NCBI RefSeq assembly: GCF_021300615.1
Contig: NZ_JAJTMY010000001.1
Coordinates: 257,095-321,094 of the forward strand
Length of the DNA stretch: 64,000 nucleotides
Direction: 5' to 3'
Source of the DNA: Helicobacter anatolicus
GTDB taxonomy: Bacteria > Campylobacterota > Campylobacteria > Campylobacterales > Helicobacteraceae
The translations under genes were made by a program, and so were the position numbers. Numbering within the stretch: position 1 is the first letter of the stretch; every line of letters starts with the position of its first letter. This document shows, one piece after another, positions 17,924 to 26,787 of this stretch. Under the pieces are notes generated by a model. That model had not been told where the DNA came from and made no database searches. It saw nothing but the letters and a program-made list of their open reading frames with translations.

Positions 17924-18990
17924 AATTATTAGTTAGTGCTCTAGAGCCTAGTTCTAATGAACATTTGAAAATCTTGGTAAAGGAGTTGCCTCCTGAAGTT
18001 GAGTTGATTGGAATTTTTGATGAGAGTTTGGGAAAGCCTTTGTATTCTCCTAAAGAATTTTCTGTAATGATGTTTTTTGATGTTTTAAAGAAAATTTTCT
18101 TTTTTATGAAAGCACAAAAACAAATGTTGGAATTAGCAGAACAAGCTGATAAAATTTTATTTTTAGATTCTTCTTCATTTCATATTCCGCTAGGGAAAAA
18201 AATTAAAAAAAAGTTTCCACATAAAGAGATAATTTATTATATCTTACCACAAGTTTGGGCGTGGAAATCTTGGCGGGCAAAGGAGATTGAAGCAACTTTT
18301 GATCGTTTGGGGGCAATTTTACCCTTTGAGGTAAAATATTATAAAAATAAAGCGCAGTATGTAGGACATCCTTTAATGGATACTATCAAGCATTTTAGGC
18401 ATTCTGTGTATGGAGATGGAATTATTTTTATGCCTGGTAGTAGAAAAAGTGAAATCAAGAGAATCTTCCCTGTTTTTGTGGAGTTAGCACAGAAGTTTTT
18501 TCCAAATAAAAAGAAGATTTTGGTGGTTCCAAAAATTTTTAGTAATGCAAATTTGAAAGAAATTTATGGCAAGGGGGTAGAGAATTTTGAAATTTCTTTT
18601 GATGCGCATAAAAGTTTATATATGGGTGAATTTGCTTTTATTTGTAGTGGAACAGCAACACTAGAAGCAGCATTAATTGGTATTCCTTTTGTATTAGGAT
18701 ATAAGGCAAGAAATATTGAATTTCAGATTCTTAAAAAAATGGTAAAAGTCAAATATATAGGGTTGGCAAATATCTTTTTTAATGCCTTAAATGGAGAGGA
18801 GGCAGGTAGGGGAGAGAAGAAATTGCATCCTGAATTATTGCAAGATGCATTGAATGCAGAATCCTTATTTGAAGCATATTGCAAAATGGATAAACAAGAA
18901 TTTTTTACACAAGCAAGTAGATTAAGGGAATATTTGGGGCATGGGAGTGCAAAAACTATTGCACTCTGGCTAGAAGATGATGTTTATTAA
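17920..18990 (+). CDS. lpxB: Lipid-A-disaccharide synthase LpxB
   Basis: 356 residues, GT19 family. The enzyme joins UDP-2,3-diacylglucosamine and lipid X to form the lipid A disaccharide at the inner face of the inner membrane. Visible motifs: LLVSALEPSSNEHLK at the N-terminus, YILPQVWAWKSWRAKEIE (a strong LpxB signature), FMPGSRKSEIKRIFP, and the donor-binding FICSGTATLEAALIGIPFVL. Length is close to the H. pylori enzyme. It is embedded in the lipopolysaccharide-related run that ends with the ADP-heptose genes. Confidence 0.95.
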   Translation: MKLLVSALEPSSNEHLKILVKELPPEVELIGIFDESLGKPLYSPKEFSVMMFFDVLKKIFFFMKAQKQMLELAEQADKILFLDSSSFHIPLGKKIKKKFPHKEIIYYILPQVWAWKSWRAKEIEATFDRLGAILPFEVKYYKNKAQYVGHPLMDTIKHFRHSVYGDGIIFMPGSRKSEIKRIFPVFVELAQKFFPNKKKILVVPKIFSNANLKEIYGKGVENFEISFDAHKSLYMGEFAFICSGTATLEAALIGIPFVLGYKARNIEFQILKKMVKVKYIGLANIFFNALNGEEAGRGEKKLHPELLQDALNAESLFEAYCKMDKQEFFTQASRLREYLGHGSAKTIALWLEDDVY

Positions 18991-19033
18991 ATTGCTTTTA
19001 GTATCATTATCCTTTTAATCTTAAGGAGAGAAT

Positions 19034-19525
19034 ATGGCTAAAGATCCAATTACACAATATGGTTATGAAAAGCTTTGTGCAGATCTCAAAGATCTTAAAG
19101 AAGTGCAGCGACCAAATATTGTTAAAGAAATTGACATAGCGCGTGATTATGGGGATTTGAAGGAAAATGCAGAATATCATGCCGCAAAAGAAAAACAATT
19201 GTTTATCGAAGCGCGTATCAATGAATTAACTCTCCTGCTTGCTAATGCGCAAATTATTGATCCATCGACTTTAAGTCACGATAAGGTGAGTTTTGGTAGT
19301 AGTGTAAAAATTTTAAATCTTGATACGGAAAAAACTTTTTGTTATACAATTGTAGGAGTAGTAGAGAGTGATCCTTCTAGAGGACTTATTTCGATAGCCT
19401 CACCGATTGCTAAAAATTTGATTGGTAAAAGCGTGGGAGATGAGGTGAGTATTGTTTTACCAAGTGGCGAAACAGATTTTGAAATTTTAGAGGTTTTTTA
19501 TAAGCCTATTGAGTTTGAAGTATGA
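19034..19525 (+). CDS. greA: Transcription elongation factor GreA
   Basis: 163 residues. The N-terminal coiled coil ends in the acidic tip ARDYGDLKENAEYHAAKEKQ, whose Asp/Glu pair enters the RNA polymerase secondary channel to promote cleavage of backtracked RNA. The C-terminal FKBP-like domain contains SPIAKNLIGKSVGDEV. AAGGAGAG precedes the ATG at 19034. The stop overlaps the dut start as ATGA. Confidence 0.96.
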   Translation: MAKDPITQYGYEKLCADLKDLKEVQRPNIVKEIDIARDYGDLKENAEYHAAKEKQLFIEARINELTLLLANAQIIDPSTLSHDKVSFGSSVKILNLDTEKTFCYTIVGVVESDPSRGLISIASPIAKNLIGKSVGDEVSIVLPSGETDFEILEVFYKPIEFEV

Positions 19526-19956
19526 AAGTAAAAATTAAGAAAATAGATCAAAAAGCAATAATTCCATCTTATCAGACACAGGGTGCGGCAGGGTTTGATT
19601 TTCATTCTATTGAGGATATTGTAATAAAAGCAGGTGAAAGAGGGGTTGTAAAAACAGGGTTAGCAATGCAACTTCCAGAAGGCTATGAACTTCAAGTGCG
19701 ACCAAGAAGTGGATTAGCACTAAAACATGGCATAACAGTTTTAAATACACCGGGCACGATTGATAGTGATTATCGTGGAGAAATTATGGTGATTTTAATC
19801 AATCATTCTCAAGAGGATTTTAGAATTTCTAGAGGTGATAGAGTTGCACAAGGTGTGATCACGCAGTATAATATAGCTGAATTTCTTGAGTGTGAGGAGC
19901 TAGATCATACACAAAGAGATGACAATGGCTTTGGAAGCACCGGAATTAAGGGGTAA
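19522..19956 (+). CDS. dut: Deoxyuridine 5'-triphosphate nucleotidohydrolase
   Basis: 144-residue homotrimeric dUTPase. The five motifs are present: GAAGFDFHS (1), RPRSGLALKHGI (2), GTIDSDYRGEI (3), RGDRVAQGVI (4) and a C-terminal arm RDDNGFGSTG (5). It hydrolyses dUTP to dUMP, giving thymidylate precursor and keeping uracil out of DNA. Coupled to greA by a 4-base overlap and followed after 2 bases by the next gene. Confidence 0.96.
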   Translation: MKVKIKKIDQKAIIPSYQTQGAAGFDFHSIEDIVIKAGERGVVKTGLAMQLPEGYELQVRPRSGLALKHGITVLNTPGTIDSDYRGEIMVILINHSQEDFRISRGDRVAQGVITQYNIAEFLECEELDHTQRDDNGFGSTGIKG

Positions 19957-19958
19957 AA

Positions 19959-20555
19959 ATGAGTTTGAAACAAAATTTAGAGCATGTAAAAAATGAATTT
20001 AAAAGTGATGAAAAAATTTTTGAAAGTGCATTTAAAATTGAACGATTTTTTAAAAAATATAAAATACTTTTGTTTGTATTGCTAGGGGTATGTATTGCAC
20101 TATTTGCGTATTTTCAAATCTCTGGGATAATAGAGGAAAATAGAGCAAAAAAAGCTACGGAATTTTATAATAAATTATTAGATGAGCCGAATAATCAGGC
20201 ACTTAGAGAAGGTTTGGCAAAAAACTCTGAAGAATTGTTTTTATTTTTTGAGTTATCGCAGGCTATGAAAAGTGGAGATGAAGCAAGTCTAAAAAAATTG
20301 GAAGATTCTAAAAATGTTTTAGTTGCGGAGTTGGCAAAGTATCAAAATGCTTCTTTACAAAAAGATTTGCAAGCATTAGCAAATGTACAGATTTTTTCTT
20401 TACAAGAACTTGCAAGGCTTCAACAAGCATTCTTATTGATTCAAAATAATCAAGTTAAAGAAGCGCATGAGTTATTGCAAAGTATTCAAGAAGATTCCTT
20501 GCTTAAAGATGTAATAAAAATACTTTTGCATTACAAAAATGAGGATAAAAAATAA
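19959..20555 (+). CDS. Membrane-anchored TPR-like protein (HP0864 position)
   Basis: 198 residues. One transmembrane helix at about 33-53 (YKILLFVLLGVCIALFAYF) follows a basic N-terminus, so the helical remainder should lie in the periplasm. The C-terminal part is regular amphipathic helix (LQSIQEDSLLKDVIKILLHY), resembling the tetratricopeptide-like YfgM/TPR_21 group. The stop overlaps the start of the following lipoprotein gene. YfgM-BamB adjacency is common in proteobacteria, which makes the lipoprotein a possible BamB analogue. Confidence 0.65.
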   Translation: MSLKQNLEHVKNEFKSDEKIFESAFKIERFFKKYKILLFVLLGVCIALFAYFQISGIIEENRAKKATEFYNKLLDEPNNQALREGLAKNSEELFLFFELSQAMKSGDEASLKKLEDSKNVLVAELAKYQNASLQKDLQALANVQIFSLQELARLQQAFLLIQNNQVKEAHELLQSIQEDSLLKDVIKILLHYKNEDKK

Positions 20556-21586
20556 TGAGATCTAAAGGGTTATTTTTTATAAGCCTTATTGTGTTTTTGT
20601 ATTTTGTTGGTTGTAGTCAGCGTAAGCCTTTTGTCCCTGAACGCTTGCAAGGATCTGTAACATTAAAGTATTTGTTACCTAGTGAGTTGGATTGGGCGAA
20701 TCGTAATGGTGTGGTACTAAAAGATGGAGGTGTGATTTCAGGAGGTGGAAAAACGCTGCTTAAGTTGAAAGAAAAAGAAAAATTTTTAAATGAAACACAA
20801 AAGTTTTATATCATTGCCAAAGATTGTAATACTATTGAGTTAATTGATAAAGAAAAACAAGTTAGTAAAAAAATTCATACAAGTAATTGTGCGATCAGTG
20901 CAAATATTAGGGATAATTTTTTAGCCTATGTTTTGATTGATAATTCTTATGGGATTTTTAATCTCGATACTGGAGAAAGTTTATTTAGCGATCGCGGGGC
21001 TTCAGTTATTGCCATAAATACCTTAAATGCTAGTCCGGTTTTTTTAGAAACTTTGGTTGTATTCCCTACGCTAGATGGTCAGCTTATTAGCGTATCTTTA
21101 AAAACCATGAAGGTAGAAAGAACGACAATTGTACATTCTGAGAAATTTTTTAGTAATGTGATTTTTTTACAATCAGAAAATAATAAAATTTTTAGTGCTA
21201 CTCCTAAAAAAATTATTTCTTTGGTGGGGGGTAAGCAGTTTGATTATGAGGCAAACATTAGAGACTTGAAATTGCATAAAGGGTATTTATATGTGCTTAC
21301 TCTAGATGGAAGAGTGGTACAGCTAGATGCGACAATGCGCGTAATTAACGAAATTTTACTTCCTTATGCAGTTTTAAGTGGTATTGTCATTGTTGATGAA
21401 AAGCTTTTTACTATGGAATATCGAGGATATTTAATTGAAGTGGATTTAAAAAGCTTTGATTATAATGTTTATATGTTGCAAGATATTTTAGGCAAGGTTT
21501 TGAGAAATAAAATGTTGTTTTATGATGATTTAAGATTTTATTATTATAAATATTATATTGATTTTTCAAAAGTTTGGAAAAAATGA
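20555..21586 (+). CDS. Lipoprotein with beta-propeller-like repeats, possible BamB analogue (HP0863 position)
   Basis: 343 residues. MRSKGLFFISLIVFLYFVGC ends in a lipobox with the lipidated Cys at about 20. The mature protein consists of short beta-rich segments ending in ISLVGGKQF, YLYVLTLDGRVVQLDAT and LFTMEYRGYLIEVDLKSFD. These resemble PQQ-like propeller blades. It follows the YfgM-like gene, the same pair as yfgM-bamB elsewhere, so a role in outer-membrane protein assembly is plausible but inferred. The end overlaps the coaX start by ATGA. Confidence 0.6.
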   Translation: MRSKGLFFISLIVFLYFVGCSQRKPFVPERLQGSVTLKYLLPSELDWANRNGVVLKDGGVISGGGKTLLKLKEKEKFLNETQKFYIIAKDCNTIELIDKEKQVSKKIHTSNCAISANIRDNFLAYVLIDNSYGIFNLDTGESLFSDRGASVIAINTLNASPVFLETLVVFPTLDGQLISVSLKTMKVERTTIVHSEKFFSNVIFLQSENNKIFSATPKKIISLVGGKQFDYEANIRDLKLHKGYLYVLTLDGRVVQLDATMRVINEILLPYAVLSGIVIVDEKLFTMEYRGYLIEVDLKSFDYNVYMLQDILGKVLRNKMLFYDDLRFYYYKYYIDFSKVWKK

Positions 21587-22212
21587 TATTGTGTGATATT
21601 GGTAATACTTATTTACATTTTTATAATCAGCGTAATATTTGGAAGGTGGCACCTCAGAATCTTAAAAAAGATTTTTTAGATTCTGAGGTTTATTATATTA
21701 GTGTATGCCCAAAAAATGAGGAAAAATTATTAAGAATCCATAAGCAATGTTTTGATATTGGCTCATTTGTCAAGCTTGATACCGTGTATCAAGGTATGGG
21801 AGTGGATAGGAGAGCAGCTTGTTTGAGTATTTTTGATGGGATTGTTGTTGATGCAGGGAGTGCGATTACAATTGATGTAATGCATGAGGGTATGCATCTT
21901 GGAGGGTGTATTTTACCGGGTTTGTGTAGTTATGCTCAATCTTATGAAATGATTTCAGATGCCTTAAAAAAGCCGATAAAAACTTCAGTATCTCTTGAAG
22001 AGTTGCCACAAAATACGCAAGATGCCATGAGCTTTGGAATCTTAAAAAGTATTAAGCTTTTGGTGCAGAATATGGCTAAGAATAAAAAGATTTTTTTGAC
22101 AGGGGGGGATGGCAAGTTCTTCTCTACAATATTTGAAAATAGTATTTATGATGAAATGTTAATTTTTAGGGGAATGGAAAAAATTCTTGAAAATATGCAA
22201 AAGGGAGTGTGA
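21583..22212 (+). CDS. coaX: Type III pantothenate kinase
   Basis: About 209 residues. CoaX phosphorylates pantothenate, the first step of CoA synthesis, and needs a monovalent cation. The ASKHA phosphate loop is LCDIGNTYLHFY at the N-terminus, the second motif VDAGSAITIDVM, and GGCILPGL follows. I start at the ATG at 21583, which overlaps the upstream stop as ATGA; the in-frame TTG at 21574 adds three residues and is less likely. A G7 run lies near 22102-22108; I regard it as a coding coincidence. Same position as HP0862. Confidence 0.92.
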   Translation: MILCDIGNTYLHFYNQRNIWKVAPQNLKKDFLDSEVYYISVCPKNEEKLLRIHKQCFDIGSFVKLDTVYQGMGVDRRAACLSIFDGIVVDAGSAITIDVMHEGMHLGGCILPGLCSYAQSYEMISDALKKPIKTSVSLEELPQNTQDAMSFGILKSIKLLVQNMAKNKKIFLTGGDGKFFSTIFENSIYDEMLIFRGMEKILENMQKGV

Positions 22213-22215
22213 TTT

Positions 22216-22824
22216 ATGATTACCATTGCTTTGCCTAAGGGAAGAGTTGCAGAAGACACATTGAAAATTTTTTCGCGTATTTTTGGAGAAAATTTTGTTT
22301 TTAGTGATAGGAAATTGATTTTAGAAATTGGTGAATTGCGTTTTTTATTGGTGCGAAATCAAGATGTCCCTACTTATGTGTATTATCAAGCAGCAGATAT
22401 TGGAATTGTGGGGCTTGATGTTTTAGAAGAACAAAATTTAGATGTCTTAAGGCTTTTGGATTTAGGAATTGGAAAGTGTAAAATTGTAGTGGGTTCAGAG
22501 ATTAATAAGCCTATTGATTACACAAAATCACAAATTAAAATCGCTACTAAAATGCCAAAGATTACGCGTGGTTTTTTTTCTAAAAAAGCAATAGCAGTTG
22601 ATGTGATTAAGCTGTATGGTTCTATTGAACTTGCACCATTAGTGGGACTAGCAGATGGGATTGTGGATATTGTAGAAACTGGCAGCACAATGCGACAAAA
22701 CAATTTAGAGATTGATCAGGTGATTATGGAATCTAGTGTATTTTTGATTGCAAATAAAAATAGTTTTTTAACAAAAAAAAGTAAGATTTTAACTTTACAA
22801 GAACAGATTAAGGCACATTTATGA
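22216..22824 (+). CDS. hisG: ATP phosphoribosyltransferase, short form HisG
   Basis: 202 residues. HisG catalyses ATP plus PRPP to phosphoribosyl-ATP, the first histidine step. ITIALPKGRVAEDTLKIF is the canonical start, DIGIVGLDVLEEQ the substrate loop and ADGIVDIVETGSTMR the PRPP-binding motif. It stops where the catalytic core ends, without the roughly 80-residue ACT-like regulatory domain of long HisG. Short HisG works with HisZ, and no hisZ is in the window. It is inserted between coaX and the HP0861-like gene, relative to H. pylori, which lacks this pathway. Confidence 0.92.
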   Translation: MITIALPKGRVAEDTLKIFSRIFGENFVFSDRKLILEIGELRFLLVRNQDVPTYVYYQAADIGIVGLDVLEEQNLDVLRLLDLGIGKCKIVVGSEINKPIDYTKSQIKIATKMPKITRGFFSKKAIAVDVIKLYGSIELAPLVGLADGIVDIVETGSTMRQNNLEIDQVIMESSVFLIANKNSFLTKKSKILTLQEQIKAHL

Positions 22825-23129
22825 GAGTTTTTGTAGGGCTGATTTTTTGTTTTGCTGTAGCTTTTTGTGAATGGCATATGTTTGCAGATAAAGAGGAGAC
22901 TTATTTATACAACACCACTACAGGAGAGGTTTATGTCAAGCATAAAAAAGGTGGTAAAAACTATCAGGATGTTTTTGTTAAGATGCCAAAAGGAGTTTTA
23001 AAAATAGAAGAAGAGATTCCTGTGCAAAAACAAGGAGATGAGCAAAAAATCAGTAAGGAAATGCAGTTAGAAAGTATAAAAAAAGCCCAAGATTTAATGC
23101 AAAAATCTTTTGATACGGGAGGTATGTAA
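22821..23129 (+). CDS. Small exported protein (HP0861-like)
   Basis: 102 residues. MRVFVGLIFCFAVAFCEWHM reads as a signal peptide cut near AFC/E. The mature part begins with two close Trp/Tyr segments (EWHMFADKEETYLYNTTTGE) and turns into a charged helix (KEMQLESIKKAQDLMQKSF). It overlaps hisG by 4 bases and ends on the start of the SafE gene. Function unknown; the gene occupies the place of HP0861. Confidence 0.6.
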   Translation: MRVFVGLIFCFAVAFCEWHMFADKEETYLYNTTTGEVYVKHKKGGKNYQDVFVKMPKGVLKIEEEIPVQKQGDEQKISKEMQLESIKKAQDLMQKSFDTGGM

Positions 23130-23830
23130 TGTTGGATTATTTTGCCATTTTTACTATGGCATTGTTAATGTCCTTTTCTCATTGTGTTGGGATGTGTGGC
23201 GGAATTGTTGTAGCTTATAGTATGAAACTAAATCAAATGAGTTTTTATAAAAAAATTTATATGCATTTGTTTTATAATTTTGGACGTTTGAGTATGTATG
23301 TACTTATTGGCCTTGTTTGTGGAATTTTGGGGCAAAAAATTAGTGTTAGTAGACAAGTTAGTGGATATTTTTTAATTTTATTAGGTGCGTTAATGATGCT
23401 ATTTGCAGTATTTTTTGTTTTTTATCCAAAAGTGCTTGCAAAATTAGAGCCAAATATTTCACAAAATCAATTTTTTAAAAAGCTTTTTTCTTATTTTTTG
23501 CATTATGGAGGGGGTGTTGGAATCTATTTTTTAGGTATCTTAAATGGACTTTTGCCTTGTGGTATGATTTACTATTTTGCAAGTTTAGCATTGTCTGCTG
23601 GAGGGGTTCTTGATGGTATGGGAGTAATGGTAGTTTTTGGTATCGCAACAATGTTACCCTTGATGATTTTAGGGATTTTTGTAGGATTTGGAATTAGCAG
23701 TATTTGTAAAAAATTTTTTTTGTGTTTAAGTTTTATTTTTATGATGGGTTTTGGTATGATGAACATTTATAAAGGTGTGCAGAAACTAAATACACAAAAT
23801 CATCAAGAACATCATATGCATCATCATTAG
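23129..23830 (+). CDS. TauE/SafE-type membrane protein with His-rich tail
   Basis: 233 residues, about six membrane segments. FSHCVGMCGGIVVAY is the H-x-x-GMCGG motif of the DsbD_2/SafE-like group associated with cytochrome oxidase assembly and copper handling; NGLLPCGMIYY is the second conserved Cys motif. The C-terminus is histidine-rich (HQEHHMHHH), suggesting metal binding. I therefore favour a metal or thiol-redox role at the inner membrane over sulfite export, but this is inference. The start overlaps the end of the preceding gene. Confidence 0.72.
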   Translation: MLDYFAIFTMALLMSFSHCVGMCGGIVVAYSMKLNQMSFYKKIYMHLFYNFGRLSMYVLIGLVCGILGQKISVSRQVSGYFLILLGALMMLFAVFFVFYPKVLAKLEPNISQNQFFKKLFSYFLHYGGGVGIYFLGILNGLLPCGMIYYFASLALSAGGVLDGMGVMVVFGIATMLPLMILGIFVGFGISSICKKFFLCLSFIFMMGFGMMNIYKGVQKLNTQNHQEHHMHHH

Positions 23831-23838
23831 GAGTGGAT

Positions 23839-24390
23839 TTGAAAGCGGTATTTTTTGATAGAGATGGCGTTGTAAATAAGGATTTTGGCTATGTGTATAA
23901 GCAAGAGGACTTTATTTTTTTGGAGGGAATTTTTGAAGTTTTAGAATTTTTTAAAAAAAGGGGATATTTGTTGATTTTAGTAACCAATCAATCTGGGATT
24001 GGTATGGGATATTATACGATTGAAGATTTTAAGGAGTTGTCACAATATATGCAAAAAGAGATTAAAAAACGATTGCGTTTTAACTTTGATGGAATTTATT
24101 TTTGTCCGCATACAGCCCAAGAAGAATGTTTGTGTCGTAAGCCTAATCCTGGCATGATACAAAAGGCAATTAAAGATTTTAAGATTAATGTTTCAGAAAG
24201 TATTTTGATCGGAGATCGTATTAGGGATATTGAAGCTGCACATCACGCAGGGATAAAATATAAAATTTTGTTGCAAAATGCAGTGTATCAAGAAGATATA
24301 AAAACTCTTACAAAAGAAAATATTGAATATTGTTTTCAAGCTAAATATTTAAAAGAGATTGTTAATATTATTTCAAATGAGGTGCGATAA
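23839..24390 (+). CDS. gmhB: D-glycero-beta-D-manno-heptose-1,7-bisphosphate 7-phosphatase GmhB
   Basis: HAD-family phosphatase of about 183 residues that removes the 7-phosphate in ADP-heptose synthesis. VFFDRDGVVNKDFGYV carries the DxDGV nucleophile motif, LVTNQSGIGMGYY motif 2, CLCRKPNPGM the zinc-loop and motif 3 region, and ILIGDRIRDIEAA motif 4. Start choice: AGGAG at 23829-23833 is well placed for TTG at 23839 (giving MKAVFFDRDG) but overlaps the in-frame GTG at 23833, so I prefer TTG. First of four contiguous heptose genes. Confidence 0.92.
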   Translation: MKAVFFDRDGVVNKDFGYVYKQEDFIFLEGIFEVLEFFKKRGYLLILVTNQSGIGMGYYTIEDFKELSQYMQKEIKKRLRFNFDGIYFCPHTAQEECLCRKPNPGMIQKAIKDFKINVSESILIGDRIRDIEAAHHAGIKYKILLQNAVYQEDIKTLTKENIEYCFQAKYLKEIVNIISNEVR

Positions 24391-24392
24391 TA

Positions 24393-25373
24393 ATGGATTT
24401 TAATTATAAAACAATTGTAATTACTGGTGGAGCAGGTTTTATAGGAAGTAACTTAGCAATGTATTTGCAAGAGCATTATCCTAGTGCAAGAATTATTATT
24501 TTTGATAAATTCCGTACAGGAGAGAAATTTGAAAGTGGTAATTTCACATCTCTTGGCCATTTTAAAAATCTTATTGGTTTTAAAGGGGAGATTATTACTG
24601 GAGATATTAATTTTAAAGAGGATTTAAAAAAAATTGCACAAATAGATTTTGATATTTTATATCATCATGCTGCAATTTCAGATACCACAGTGATGGATCA
24701 AAAGCTAGTGATGCAGACAAATTATCAAGCATTTTTAGATATTTTAGAAATTGTTTTGCAAAAAAATGCCAAGATGGTTTATGCCTCATCAGCTGGCACA
24801 TATGGTAATACAAAAGCACCGAATATAGTGGGTGTTGGTGAGAATCCAGAAAATGTTTATGGATTTTCCAAACTCATGATGGATATGAGTGTACGATCGC
24901 TTTTGAAAAATAATCCAGAGTTACCTATTGTGGGTTTGAGGTTTTTTAATGTTTATGGTGAGAGGGAATTTTATAAAGGGAAAACTGCGTCAATGATTTT
25001 ACAATTAGGTTTACAGGCATTGAAAGAAAAAAAGGTAAGATTGTTTGAATTTGGAGAGCAGAGGCGAGATTTTGTGTATATCAAGGATGTGATCTTGGCA
25101 AATATTCTTGCTGCATCTGCTAAAAAAGGGGGGATTTATAATGTGGGTAGTGGAATTGCAAGAAGCTATAATGATATCGTCGCATACTTAAAAGAGGTAT
25201 TGGGTGATTTTGATGTGGAATATATTCCTAATCCCTATAAATTTTTTCAAACTCATACACAAGCAGATATTACAGAGTTTTATCAAGATTTGGGATATCA
25301 GCCAAAATTTGATCTAAAGACTGGAATTTTGAGTTATATTGCAGAAATTAAAGAAATTGCAAAAGGATTATAA
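24393..25373 (+). CDS. hldD: ADP-L-glycero-D-manno-heptose 6-epimerase HldD
   Basis: 326-residue extended SDR enzyme that converts ADP-D,D-heptose to ADP-L,D-heptose. The NAD(P) motif is TGGAGFIGSNLA (about 10-21), the catalytic Tyr-Lys pair lies in NVYGFSKLMMD, and FFNVYGEREFYKGKTASM is an HldD signature. Its stop lies 1 base before the hldE start. With lpxB upstream this block makes inner-core LPS precursors; ADP-heptose made here is also the ALPK1 agonist in Helicobacter. Confidence 0.95.
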   Translation: MDFNYKTIVITGGAGFIGSNLAMYLQEHYPSARIIIFDKFRTGEKFESGNFTSLGHFKNLIGFKGEIITGDINFKEDLKKIAQIDFDILYHHAAISDTTVMDQKLVMQTNYQAFLDILEIVLQKNAKMVYASSAGTYGNTKAPNIVGVGENPENVYGFSKLMMDMSVRSLLKNNPELPIVGLRFFNVYGEREFYKGKTASMILQLGLQALKEKKVRLFEFGEQRRDFVYIKDVILANILAASAKKGGIYNVGSGIARSYNDIVAYLKEVLGDFDVEYIPNPYKFFQTHTQADITEFYQDLGYQPKFDLKTGILSYIAEIKEIAKGL

Positions 25374-25374
25374 A

Positions 25375-26784
25375 ATGTTATTTACTAAAAAAACACCTAG
25401 AATTTTAGTAATTGGTGATTTAATGGTGGATCATTATATTTGGGGTGAGAGTACGAGAATATCTCCCGAAGCACCTGTGCAAGTGATTGATGTAAAAAGT
25501 GAGAATAATCGCTTAGGTGGTGCTTGTAATGTGGCAAATAACCTAGCAAGTCTTGGGGCTAATGTCGATATTTGTGGAGTTGTTGGGCAAGATAGTATGG
25601 GGGATTGGCTTGTAAAAGCGTTAGATGGTATTGGTGTGGATATTCAGCATGTTATTCGTGATACAAGCCGTCCTACAACACAAAAATCACGCTTTTTGCT
25701 TGGGAATCAACAAGTTTTACGCGTAGATCGAGAAATTAAAAATGATATTTCTAAAGCTTTGCAAGAAAAAATATTTTTTGATTTGGAGTGTAGAATTTGT
25801 GATTATGATGCAATTGTTTTGTCAGATTACAATAAAGGGGTACTAAGTAAAGAATTGATACAAAAATTCATTTCTTTAGCAAAAAGTGAAAATAAGCCAA
25901 TTTTATGCGATCCTAAGGGGAGGGATTTTACAAAATATAAAGGTGCAACCTTGTTAACACCAAATAAAAAAGAAGCACAAATTGCTAGTGATATAGAAAT
26001 TGTTGATCAAAAAACTCTCCAAGAATGTGCCAAAAAAATCAAACAAGAGTGTAATTTGACAGTGTCTTTGATTACACTTAGTGAAGATGGAATTGGGATA
26101 CTTGATAAAAATGATGAGATTTGTATTGTGCCAACGAGTGCAAGAGAGGTTTTTGATGTGACAGGTGCGGGAGATACTGTAATTGCTGCTTTGGCATTTT
26201 GTCTTGCGCAAAAAATAGATATTTATGAAGCTTGTAAATTTGCTAATGCTGCTGCTGCCGTGGTTGTAAGTAAAGTGGGAAGTGCTACTGCAAATTTAAC
26301 GGAAATTGAAAAGATTTTAAATCCTATCGTAGAATCTAAGACAAAAGTTATCTCTTTAAATGTGTTGATGGAAATTTTGCATCATCAACGCAAAAAAGTT
26401 GTTTTTACAAATGGTTGTTTTGATATTTTACATAGAGGTCATGTGCAATATTTGGAGCAGGCTAGGGCATTAGGGGATCTTTTAGTGGTAGGATTAAACA
26501 CTGATGCTTCTGTAAAAAGATTAAAGGGGGAAGGACGTCCAATTAATTCTCAAGAGGATCGTGCTTTGGTGCTCTCTGGCCTTGAGAGTGTGGATTATAT
26601 TGTGTATTTTGATGAAGATACGCCATATCATTTAATTGAGCGAATACAGCCTGATTTTTTGGTAAAGGGTGCAGATTATAAAGATAAAGAAATTGTGGGG
26701 AGTGAATTTGCTAAAGAGGTGGTATTGATGGATTATGTAGAAAATCGTTCAACCACCAATCTTATTAAAAAAATAAGAGGATAA
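25375..26784 (+). CDS. hldE: Bifunctional heptose-7-phosphate kinase / heptose-1-phosphate adenylyltransferase HldE
   Basis: 469 residues. The N-terminal ribokinase-fold kinase contains GDLMVDHYIWGESTRISPEA, NRLGGACNVANNLASLGA and the catalytic VTGAGDTVIAALAF. The C-terminal cytidylyltransferase-like domain begins FTNGCFDILHRGHVQYLEQA near residue 344, with KGADYKDKEIVGSE later. Fusion is the standard HldE form. I use the ATG at 25375, with AAAGGA about 8 bases upstream; the in-frame extension to 25339 lies within hldD and lacks a ribosome site. Confidence 0.96.
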   Translation: MLFTKKTPRILVIGDLMVDHYIWGESTRISPEAPVQVIDVKSENNRLGGACNVANNLASLGANVDICGVVGQDSMGDWLVKALDGIGVDIQHVIRDTSRPTTQKSRFLLGNQQVLRVDREIKNDISKALQEKIFFDLECRICDYDAIVLSDYNKGVLSKELIQKFISLAKSENKPILCDPKGRDFTKYKGATLLTPNKKEAQIASDIEIVDQKTLQECAKKIKQECNLTVSLITLSEDGIGILDKNDEICIVPTSAREVFDVTGAGDTVIAALAFCLAQKIDIYEACKFANAAAAVVVSKVGSATANLTEIEKILNPIVESKTKVISLNVLMEILHHQRKKVVFTNGCFDILHRGHVQYLEQARALGDLLVVGLNTDASVKRLKGEGRPINSQEDRALVLSGLESVDYIVYFDEDTPYHLIERIQPDFLVKGADYKDKEIVGSEFAKEVVLMDYVENRSTTNLIKKIRG

Positions 26785-26787
26785 GAA

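Noticed and set aside
22102..22108. G7 run in coaX as a phase switch
   Set aside because: Short, and falls in a Gly-Gly-Asp coding motif (LTGGDG) with intact frame.
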